A stretch of 36,855 nt of DNA, taken from contig CAJLCS010000012.1 of assembly GCA_905205195.1 (NCBI GenBank), positions 1 through 36,855 on the forward strand, in the 5' to 3' direction. Shown here piece by piece: positions 7,771 through 13,876 of the stretch. Under the pieces are notes generated by a model, which saw nothing but the letters and a program-made list of their open reading frames with translations, searched no databases and was not told the origin of the DNA. The position numbers and the translations under genes are program-made. This DNA comes from an uncultured Eubacteriales bacterium (GTDB lineage Bacteria > Bacillota > Clostridia > Oscillospirales > Oscillospiraceae). The first letter of the stretch is position 1, and every line of letters starts with the position of its first letter.

Positions 7771-8604
7771 TCACACGTCTCCTGTGGATTCTTCGGGCAA
7801 ACTATCCCCACGGCGGTAGCAGTTGAGCACACAGCTGGCCGTGTCGGTCAGCCGGGGCGTTTCGGCCAGACGCCGGGCGCCCTCGGCGCCGATGCGGTAG
7901 ACGTGAGGCGTCATGGCCAGCAGATTCTGCACCTGCTGCCCCTCTACGGTGAAGGAAAACCGGATCGGCACGCTTTGCAGCAGGGTAAACCCCGCCACGG
8001 CGGGCACGGTCTGCTTGGGCTTATGGAGCAGGGACGGATAAATGACGGATTTCAGCCCCAGCAGGTGATCCTCCGCCGCCAGCACCTGAAAAAACAAGCC
8101 CTCCGGCCGGAGCACCCGGTGAAATTCCGCCGCCACGGTCAGGGCAAACAGGCTGGTCAGCGTGCCCACGCTGCCGTCTGCCACCGGCAGATGGGCGGCG
8201 GTACCGCAGACCCACACCGCCTCCTTGCTGGCGGCCGCCGCACAGCGCACCGCCTCCTTGGAAACGTCCAGCCCCGTCAGCGCCGCCCCCATGGACCGGG
8301 CCAGACGGGTGCCGTAGTAGCCCTCGCCGCAGCCCACGTCCAGAATCGGACCGGCAGCCCTCAGCTCCGCCGCCGCCCTACACAGTGCGTCGGCAATGGG
8401 GCGGTAAAACCCTGCGGAGAGAAACGCCCGCCGGGCCAGCACCTGCTGCCGGGTATCCCCGGGGTGCAGCGAGTGCTTCTGCTGCACGGGCAGCAGATTC
8501 ACATACCCCTGCCGGGCCAGATCAAAGCTGTGCCGCCGGGGGCAGACATAGGCGGTATCCGTCCGGCGCAGCGCCGCACCGCAGACGGGACAACATAGTT
8601 CCAT
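7771..8604 (-). CDS. rlmA: 23S rRNA (guanine-N1) methyltransferase, RlmA family
   Basis: 277 residues. Family members methylate N1 of a guanine in hairpin 35 of 23S rRNA (G745 or G748); the Gram-positive RlmAII type can affect tylosin resistance. The N-terminal zinc finger has Cys5, Cys8, Cys21 and His25. The SAM-binding motif DVGCGEGYYG is near 89-98. The HSFDLARQGYVNLL segment after the finger is characteristic. Two ATGs lie six bases apart; GGAGG is eight bases before the inner one (8604) but only two before the outer (8610), so I use 8604. First gene of rlmA-prfA behind a good promoter. Which guanine is the target is not decidable here. Confidence 0.88.
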   Translation of the reverse strand: MELCCPVCGAALRRTDTAYVCPRRHSFDLARQGYVNLLPVQQKHSLHPGDTRQQVLARRAFLSAGFYRPIADALCRAAAELRAAGPILDVGCGEGYYGTRLARSMGAALTGLDVSKEAVRCAAAASKEAVWVCGTAAHLPVADGSVGTLTSLFALTVAAEFHRVLRPEGLFFQVLAAEDHLLGLKSVIYPSLLHKPKQTVPAVAGFTLLQSVPIRFSFTVEGQQVQNLLAMTPHVYRIGAEGARRLAETPRLTDTASCVLNCYRRGDSLPEESTGDV

Positions 8605-8627
8605 GGGCATTCCCTCCGTTTTTTATT

Positions 8628-8656
8628 ATCATACTCCATTTTTCCCGGCGCGTCAA
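8628..8656 (-). promoter_or_regulatory. Promoter of rlmA-prfA
   Basis: Minus strand TTGACG (8651-8656), 17 bases, TATGAT (8628-8633), 24 bases before the chosen rlmA start. The divergent deacetylase gene starts at 8681; I see no equally clear promoter for it. Confidence 0.8.
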
Positions 8657-8680
8657 ATCTTATTGAAAGAAGGAGCGGCA

Positions 8681-9349
8681 ATGCGGAATATCCTTGCCAT
8701 TTTTCTCTGCCTGTCCCTGCTGACACCTGCAAAGGCGACGGCGGCCCCCTGCGTGGCCCTGACCTTTGACGACGGCCCCTCCGGCCGGTTCACCCGGGCG
8801 CTGCTGGACGGCCTTGCCCGGCAGGATGTGAAGGCCACGTTCCTGCTGTGCGGCTATCGGATGGCCCAGTATCCGGAGCTGACGGCCCGGATTCAGGAGG
8901 AAGGCCACGAAATCGGCCTTCACGGCTACAGCCACCGGTGTATGCGGGATCTGTCCTGCGGCGAGCTGGAGCGGGAGCTGAACGACTGCATGACGCTGCT
9001 GCCGGAGGGCTGCCGCCCCGCCTTTCTGCGGCCCCCCGGCGGGGCCGCCAACGACCGGGTGGTCCGGGCGGCAAAGGAGGCTGGGCTGGCGCTGCTGACC
9101 TGGAGCGTAGACCCCCGGGACTGGGCCGTCCACGATGCCGCCGCCGTGGAGGAAGCGGTGCTCCGGCAGGTCCGGGACGGGGACGTGATTCTGCTGCACG
9201 ATATGTCCGACAGCTCCGTGGAAGCGGCGCTGGTCATCGTGCAGACGCTCCGGCAGCAGGGCTACCGGTTCGTCACCGTGTCGGAGCTGGCCCGGCTGCG
9301 TGGCGTAACCCCCGAGCCGGGAAAGACCTACAGCCGGTTTCCCGCCTAG
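8681..9349 (+). CDS. Exported polysaccharide deacetylase (NodB domain, CE4)
   Basis: 222 residues with a signal peptide of about 21 (hydrophobic core ILAIFLCLSLL, probable cut after the ATA/TAA region). The NodB motifs are in order: TFDDGP (28-33), H-G-Y-S-H metal histidines (His81, His85), RPPGG (about 115-119), the TWSVDPRDW strand and ILLHD. The metal Asp-His-His set is complete, so it should be an active zinc-dependent N-deacetylase on peptidoglycan or another N-acetylated glycan outside the membrane. AAGGAG precedes the ATG at 8681; the longer upstream frame has no site and would spoil the signal peptide. It ends in a bidirectional terminator. Peptidoglycan versus exopolysaccharide substrate cannot be told apart here. 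Confidence 0.9.
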   Translation: MRNILAIFLCLSLLTPAKATAAPCVALTFDDGPSGRFTRALLDGLARQDVKATFLLCGYRMAQYPELTARIQEEGHEIGLHGYSHRCMRDLSCGELERELNDCMTLLPEGCRPAFLRPPGGAANDRVVRAAKEAGLALLTWSVDPRDWAVHDAAAVEEAVLRQVRDGDVILLHDMSDSSVEAALVIVQTLRQQGYRFVTVSELARLRGVTPEPGKTYSRFPA

Positions 9350-9352
9350 GTG

Positions 9353-9393
9353 AAAAAATGCCGGAACCGGAGAAGGTTTCTCCGATTCCGGCA
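9353..9393. terminator. Bidirectional terminator between convergent genes
   Basis: Sixteen-base arms (9359-9374 and 9378-9393) pair with one mismatch. On the minus strand six T follow directly (9353-9358); on the plus strand a looser T-rich stretch follows. It serves the deacetylase (+) and the glycosidase (-). Confidence 0.85.
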
Positions 9394-9402
9394 CGATTTC
9401 AT

Positions 9403-10494
9403 TTATTTCCGTTTCCGGTCCGCGATTTCCGCGTAGCGGCGGATCAGCTCCGTTTCCCTGGGATCATAGGGCAGCAGGCTGGGCCGGTAAAGGTCATGGA
9501 GCCACTTGGTAAAGTCCAGATCCTGGCACCGCCCGGCGGCGTATTCCTTCCACAGGCCATACCACGGCTCATTGGTCTGGGTCTTGCCCACCACAAAGCC
9601 CCAGCACCAGCTGCCGATGTCCTCGGCGTAAAGCAGCGGGAAAATCTCCCGTACGCCGCTTCCGTTCAGCCGGTTCAGCCACTCGGTACACAGCAGCGGT
9701 CGGTCGTACTGCCGCAGGTAGTCGATCTGGCGGCAGAACTCCCGGAAGGGCAAATAGCAGTGGAAGCTGATCACGTCCGACAGCTCCAGCGCCACCCGCT
9801 CCGGCTCCAGCGGACGGCCCTCCGGCAGGCCGCTGAACAGCTCGGCGGTCAGCGGCTGGACCGGATGAAGCGCCCGCACCGTCTCAAACAGCTCCTCCAT
9901 CACCGGGATGGCCCGCTCCTTCAGAAAAATGCCCGGCTCATTATAAATATTCCAGCAGATAATCCGGGGGTCCTCCCGGTATTTCTCCACAATCTGCCGC
10001 ACCATGGTCAGGCAGCTTTCCCGCAGCACCGGCGATTCCAGCGGGTGATAGATCCGGGATTTGTCCTGATTGGCAGCCAGCACCTGCGGGCTGCGGCCCT
10101 GATGATAGCCCAGCGCATAGGTCTGCTCCCCCAGCTTTTTCGGCACAAAGGCCCGGACGTCGCCGTTGGGCAGCTCCGCCTCCGAGGACAGCACCAGCAT
10201 CACATACTGGCCGTTTTTGCTGCAAATCGTCAGATACCGCTCCAGAATGTCCATGAAGGATTCCGGCTCCTGATACCAGACGTCAAAATCCGCAATCAGC
10301 CGGACGGTATTGAAGCCCGTCTCCCGGGCCAGGGCCAGCTCCCGGTCCGCCGTGGCCAGATGGGCCTCCGCGCCGTAGGACTGCCACTGATCCCGTCGGT
10401 TGGCACAGTCGCTGCCGATGTAGTTGCAGCCCCGCAGCCAGGGGTAGGACCGGTACCACTGCCATGCCCGCTCACTTGTCCATTTGCTCATCAT
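9403..10494 (-). CDS. Clan GH-A glycoside hydrolase (GH5-like)
   Basis: 363 residues, probably a single (beta/alpha)8 barrel. WNIYNEPG places the probable acid/base Glu186 after barrel strand 4, and LLCTEWLNR places the likely nucleophile Glu271 at strand 7, the clan-A arrangement. The N-terminal PWLRGCNYIGSDCANRRDQW strand is typical of cellulase/mannanase-like GH5 relatives. There is no signal peptide, so it acts in the cytosol on imported oligosaccharides. The substrate (beta-glucoside, xyloside or mannoside) is not decidable. AGGAGG precedes two adjacent ATGs (10494 and 10491); either could be used. It is divergent from an AraC regulator at 10647 and its promoter has a good -10 but no -35, suggesting control by that activator. 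Confidence 0.82.
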   Translation of the reverse strand: MMSKWTSERAWQWYRSYPWLRGCNYIGSDCANRRDQWQSYGAEAHLATADRELALARETGFNTVRLIADFDVWYQEPESFMDILERYLTICSKNGQYVMLVLSSEAELPNGDVRAFVPKKLGEQTYALGYHQGRSPQVLAANQDKSRIYHPLESPVLRESCLTMVRQIVEKYREDPRIICWNIYNEPGIFLKERAIPVMEELFETVRALHPVQPLTAELFSGLPEGRPLEPERVALELSDVISFHCYLPFREFCRQIDYLRQYDRPLLCTEWLNRLNGSGVREIFPLLYAEDIGSWCWGFVVGKTQTNEPWYGLWKEYAAGRCQDLDFTKWLHDLYRPSLLPYDPRETELIRRYAEIADRKRK

Positions 10495-10526
10495 GCTTCC
10501 TCCTTTTTGCCGTAACGGCTGAGGCC

Positions 10527-10532
10527 ATTATA
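10527..10532 (-). promoter_or_regulatory. -10 box of the GH5-like gene, -35 missing
   Basis: Perfect TATAAT on the minus strand, 33 bases before the ATG, with no recognisable -35 at 16-19 bases. This is the usual look of an activator-dependent promoter. A GCGGAAAACCGC inverted repeat overlaps it immediately upstream (10533-10544). Confidence 0.5.
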
Positions 10533-10598
10533 GCGGAAAACCGCAAAAAACGGGAAGGGGAAAAGCTGACCACTTTCTTTGCGAAAAAGGAATAAAAA

Positions 10599-10627
10599 TT
10601 GACATTCCCGCCGCCGGGCGATACAAT
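10599..10627 (+). promoter_or_regulatory. Promoter of the AraC regulator gene
   Basis: TTGACA (10599-10604), 17 bases, TACAAT (10622-10627). Transcription would begin near 10634, only about 13 bases before the ATG. This supports the start at 10647, because the longer frame begins inside the promoter. Confidence 0.8.
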
Positions 10628-10646
10628 GGCACCGGGAGGGATCGCC

Positions 10647-11510
10647 ATGAATCTCATCGATCTGGAAACGCCGCTGGCCACAAACATCCGCCGTGCGCCC
10701 CCCGGCTGCGATCGGGAGCCGTTTCTGATTCCCGAATACGGGGAAACCTACACCGGCACCCCCTGCTATCAGCTGCGGCTGCCATCCGCCATTTCCTGCA
10801 TTCAGTATGTCCGCAGCGGCTCCGGCACGCTGCTGGCCGACGGGCGGCTGTTTACCCCCGCCGCCGGGGACACCATCCTGCTCCACGCCGGAACCGACCA
10901 GATTTACTACAGCCACCCGGATCAGAATTTTGCCCGGATCTGGATCAATCTCTGCGGCCCGCTGCCGGAGGCCATCCTGACCGCCTACGGCCTGCACGGC
11001 ACGGTGCTGTTCCCCCACACCGACACCGGCGGCCTGCTGGAGGAAATCTGCGCACTCTGCGACGGCGCCGCCGATACCCGGGCCTACTGCGACGGTTCGG
11101 CGGCGGCCTTTCTGCGGCTGGTGCAGTTTCTGGCAGCCCACCGGCCTGCCCGGCTGCCGGAAAGCTCCTCGGCAGAGCGGCTGCGGCTCTATCTGGACCG
11201 GCACATCTGCGAACCGGTCCGGCTGACGGAGATGGCACAGCAGTTTCATTTTTCCGTCGAATATCTGATCCGGCTGTTTCACGACACCTACGGCATCACG
11301 CCCCACCGCTACCTGCTTCAATCCAAGATCCGGCTTGGCATGATGCTGCTGCGCTCCACGGAGCAGACCGTGGAGGAAATCGCCGATTCTCTCGGCTTTT
11401 CGGACCCACGCCATTTTTCGGTCCAGTTTCTGAAGGCCACCGGCGTCCGGCCGTCGGTCTACCGCAGGCAGGGAAAGGCGGCGCCGGCCGAAGCACCCGC
11501 CGGAATTTGA
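10647..11510 (+). CDS. AraC-family transcriptional regulator
   Basis: 287 residues. The N-terminal half (about 20-120) is a cupin-like sensor with the pattern of sugar-binding AraC proteins; the C-terminal 100 residues carry two helix-turn-helix units. The second reads VEEIADSLGFSDPRHFSVQFLKATGVRPSVYR, a canonical AraC signature. GGGAGGG is six bases before the ATG. Divergent from the GH5-like hydrolase with 152 bases between, so it most likely activates that gene in response to its sugar. The ligand is unknown. Confidence 0.9.
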   Translation: MNLIDLETPLATNIRRAPPGCDREPFLIPEYGETYTGTPCYQLRLPSAISCIQYVRSGSGTLLADGRLFTPAAGDTILLHAGTDQIYYSHPDQNFARIWINLCGPLPEAILTAYGLHGTVLFPHTDTGGLLEEICALCDGAADTRAYCDGSAAAFLRLVQFLAAHRPARLPESSSAERLRLYLDRHICEPVRLTEMAQQFHFSVEYLIRLFHDTYGITPHRYLLQSKIRLGMMLLRSTEQTVEEIADSLGFSDPRHFSVQFLKATGVRPSVYRRQGKAAPAEAPAGI

Positions 11511-11596
11511 CATTTTCACCAAAGGATGCTGTCTTTTCGCCGGAGGACGGCCGAAGCGGCGGCGAATTATCATGCAGATTCTGTCATATTCCGGAA

Positions 11597-11623
11597 ATTA
11601 TGACTTCATAATGAAGTCATAAT
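11597..11623. repeat. 27-bp perfect palindrome
   Basis: ATTATGACTTCAT and its exact complement flank a single central A. It is followed by no T-run, so it is more like an operator than a terminator. The nearest genes are the AraC regulator upstream and the Spo0A-like regulator downstream. Confidence 0.85.
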
Positions 11624-11644
11624 CGGTCGTGCGGCGAAACGCGA

Positions 11645-11676
11645 TTTTTTCGAAAACGTCTTCGTTTTCGAAAAAA
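11645..11676. repeat. Hairpin with perfect 14-bp arms
   Basis: TTTTTTCGAAAACG pairs exactly with its complement across a TCTT loop. The arms start with six T and end with six A. In RNA from either strand this is one long stem with an A/U foot. It may end transcription from the AraC gene, though the U-tract would be in the rising arm, not after the stem. Confidence 0.75.
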
Positions 11677-11762
11677 GAAATACATTACTCCAGACATTTT
11701 TGCAACGCGGAAGGATTTTGCGTCCTTCCGAAAACCCCGCATTTTTCATGCAGATAGTACAA

Positions 11763-11791
11763 TTGAAAAAGCCTATCGGTTGTGATATCGT
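11763..11791 (+). promoter_or_regulatory. Candidate promoter of the Spo0A-like gene
   Basis: TTGAAA (11763-11768), 17 bases, TATCGT (11786-11791), 43 bases before the ATG. The -10 is poor. No strong ribosome site precedes the ATG (only GGGTGG), so expression may be low. Confidence 0.45.
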
Positions 11792-11833
11792 ATTATTATT
11801 GTTACGAAACCAATCGAAAATAAGGGTGGTCGT

Positions 11834-12559
11834 ATGGAGGAGTACAGGGTTCTTGTAGCAGAAGGGATTGACGACGTGCTGAACGCCATCGCCGCGGATC
11901 TGCGGTGCCATTACCGCGTCCGCGCCACCAACAACGGCCGCCGTGCGCTGGAAATGATGGAGGAGGACTGTCCCGACATTCTGGTGCTGGATCTGGAACT
12001 GCCGGAGCTGGACGGCTTTGCCCTGCTGCAGGACGCGGCCGTCCGGGGCCTGCACCCGGTGACGCTGGCCCTGACCCAGCTTCGCAACGACTATATTCTG
12101 GACATGGCCGCCGCGCTGGACATTCAATATATTATTGTCATGCCCTGCCCCGTCCGGGCCGTGACCCAACGGGTGGCCAACCTGCTGCAATGGCAGGAAA
12201 AGCGCCGGGCTTCCAGCCTGCAGCGGATTACCGCCGAATCGCTGGCCCAATTTGAAATCCGGCAGGCCCTCAACGGCTATCATTACCTGGACGCCGCCAT
12301 TCAGATGGTGGCGGAGAACCCCCGGCGCTATATCACCAAGGAGGTCTACCCGGAAATCGCCCGGCAGCAGGGCTGCTCGGCCCAGTGCGTGGAGCATTCC
12401 ATCCGCACCGCCATCGAGGGGGCGTGGAAATCCGGCCGCCGCAAGCAGTGGCAGGAGCATTTCCCCAACGACACCGCCCGTCCGCCCAGCAACAAGCGGT
12501 TCGTGACCTATCTGGGCAGACTGGTGTGCCAGCAGTGGAATATGTGGCAGGGCCGGTAA
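11834..12559 (+). CDS. Spo0A-like response regulator with degenerate receiver
   Basis: 241 residues; genuine Spo0A is about 260-270. Residues 1-120 form a receiver: Asp53 in ILVLDLELPELDGF is the phosphoacceptor and Thr81 is kept. The acidic pair near residues 10-11 is Glu-Gly, and the conserved active-site Lys (KP motif) is Met103 in VMPCP. Residues 135-241 resemble the Spo0A DNA-binding domain: TKEVYPEIARQQGCSAQCVEHSIRTAIEGAW matches the recognition-helix region, and PPSNKRFVTYLGRL matches the conserved (K/R)P-T/S-N-xx-F tail. spoIVB, the usual neighbour of true spo0A, is absent. I infer a paralogue that binds an 0A-box-like site but may not be switched by ordinary phosphorylation. Confidence 0.8.
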   Translation: MEEYRVLVAEGIDDVLNAIAADLRCHYRVRATNNGRRALEMMEEDCPDILVLDLELPELDGFALLQDAAVRGLHPVTLALTQLRNDYILDMAAALDIQYIIVMPCPVRAVTQRVANLLQWQEKRRASSLQRITAESLAQFEIRQALNGYHYLDAAIQMVAENPRRYITKEVYPEIARQQGCSAQCVEHSIRTAIEGAWKSGRRKQWQEHFPNDTARPPSNKRFVTYLGRLVCQQWNMWQGR

Positions 12560-12636
12560 CGGGGCGGCCTGCCGAAAAACATTTTCTCCGCGCCGGGGCT
12601 GTTTGTTGAAAATGCCGTCAAATTAGGTCTGGTAAT

Positions 12637-12657
12637 TTCGACGGAATCTGTTATAAT
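12637..12657 (+). promoter_or_regulatory. Extended -10 promoter of the LCP gene with a near 0A-box
   Basis: TG-T-TATAAT (TATAAT at 12652-12657) without a convincing -35. TTCGACG at 12637-12643 differs from the 0A-box TTCGACA by one base and lies in the spacer region. A Spo0A-like regulator is encoded just upstream, so regulation is possible but unproven. Confidence 0.5.
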
Positions 12658-12708
12658 AAAGCAAATAGTCTGTGCTGCCGACGGGCAGACGCTCAGGAGG
12701 AATCGAAT

Positions 12709-13791
12709 ATGAGCGACGGAACGCACAAAAAGAAAAAGCATGGCGCCCAGCCGCCCGCCAGTGCCTCATTCCGCAGGAAAAGAACGGCGCTGATCGTGCT
12801 TTGCTGCATTCTGGCCGTGGTGCTGCTGGTGCTGGTGGCTGCAACCTGCGCGGTGGAGGGCCTGCTCGGCAAGATCCGGCGGATCGACGGCAGTCAGCCC
12901 ACCCTTTCTTCGGACGAAATACACAACATCGAAAATCCCACGGAAACCCGGGGCGATCTGGAAACCCGGGATCCCTCCGACATCACCTGGAACAGAAGCG
13001 ATCTGCCCCACATCGGCGGCGACGGCATCGTCAACCTGCTGCTCATCGGCCAGGACCGCCGGGAAGGCCAGGGCCGCGCCCGGTCCGACAGCATGATCCT
13101 GTGTACCTTCAACACCAAGCGCAAAACCCTGACCATGACCTCCTTCATGCGGGACCTGTATGTGGAAATCCCCGATTATCAGGATAACCGCATCAACGCC
13201 GCCTACGCCTTGGGCGGCATGGAGCTGCTGGACGCCACGCTGATGCAGAATTTCGGCATTGAGGTGGACGGCAACGTGGAGGTGGACTTCGGCGAGTTCG
13301 AGCAGATCATCGATCTGCTGGGCGGCGTGGACATCGATCTGAACGCCGACGAGGCCGAATACCTCAGCCGCCGGGGCAACTGGGACGTGTCCGACACGGC
13401 CTACAGCTGGGACCTGGTGGAGGGCACCAATCACCTCACCGGCGAGCAGGCGCTGGCCTATTCCCGGATCCGGTACATTGGCCGGGACGATTTCGAGCGG
13501 ACCAGCCGCCAGCGGCGGGTGCTGTCCGCCCTGATCGACGCCTACAAGAACGTGGATCAGGCCAAAATGCTCTCGATTCTCAACCAGGTGCTGCCCATGA
13601 TCTCCACCGACCTGACCAACAAGGAAATTCTGGGCTACGCGGTGGACCTGTGGCCCCTGACCCAGTACACGGTGGTCACCCAGCGCATCCCCGCCGACGA
13701 TGCCTACGAGGGTGTCTATATCCGCGGCATGGCCGTGCTGGTGCCCGATCTGGAAGCCAACCGGAAGCTGCTGGTCGATTCCCTCGGCTGA
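12709..13791 (+). CDS. LytR-CpsA-Psr (LCP) cell-wall ligase
   Basis: 360 residues. LCP proteins transfer lipid-linked teichoic acids or other anionic glycans to peptidoglycan on the outer face of the membrane. A basic cytosolic tail (1-25) is followed by one membrane segment (about 26-48) and then the LCP domain. The domain contains LLLIGQDRR (about 106-114), the RSDSMILCTFN strand with its conserved Arg and Asp, TMTSFMRDLYVEIP, and GEQALAYSRIRY followed by the RTSRQRRVL arginines that bind the pyrophosphate. AGGAGG precedes the ATG. It ends in a strong bidirectional terminator. Not an attenuator transcription factor, despite the old LytR name. Confidence 0.93.
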   Translation: MSDGTHKKKKHGAQPPASASFRRKRTALIVLCCILAVVLLVLVAATCAVEGLLGKIRRIDGSQPTLSSDEIHNIENPTETRGDLETRDPSDITWNRSDLPHIGGDGIVNLLLIGQDRREGQGRARSDSMILCTFNTKRKTLTMTSFMRDLYVEIPDYQDNRINAAYALGGMELLDATLMQNFGIEVDGNVEVDFGEFEQIIDLLGGVDIDLNADEAEYLSRRGNWDVSDTAYSWDLVEGTNHLTGEQALAYSRIRYIGRDDFERTSRQRRVLSALIDAYKNVDQAKMLSILNQVLPMISTDLTNKEILGYAVDLWPLTQYTVVTQRIPADDAYEGVYIRGMAVLVPDLEANRKLLVDSLG

Positions 13792-13807
13792 CGATTCAAA
13801 AATAATA

Positions 13808-13847
13808 CGCCCGGAACGGCGTGCCCTTAGGGGCACCGTTCCGGGCG
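13808..13847. terminator. Strong bidirectional terminator
   Basis: Perfect 12-base arms (13808-13819, 13836-13847) with an inner GTGCCC/GGGCAC extension. CTTTGTTGT follows on the plus strand and TATTATTTTTG on the minus strand. It separates the LCP gene from the convergent GH78 gene. Confidence 0.9.
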
Positions 13848-13876
13848 CTTTGTTGTATTCAGAAATGTGCTTTTCT

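Larger units (their letters stand above)
11511..11833 (+). other. 323-base gene-free region dense in inverted repeats
   Basis: AT-rich relative to its flanks. In order it holds GTCATA/TATGAC motifs (11583-11588, 11599-11604, 11616-11621) around a TTCCGGAA, a 27-bp perfect palindrome (11597-11623), a 14-bp-arm hairpin (11645-11676), an 8-bp-arm hairpin (11708-11715 with 11723-11730) and a probable promoter (11763-11791). The decamer TCATGCAGAT occurs twice (11570-11579 and 11746-11755), bracketing these elements. I see no coding frame with a ribosome site. Confidence 0.7.

Noticed and set aside
12560..12620. Terminator after the Spo0A-like gene
   Set aside because: GC-rich words are present but no stem of useful length with a following T-run.
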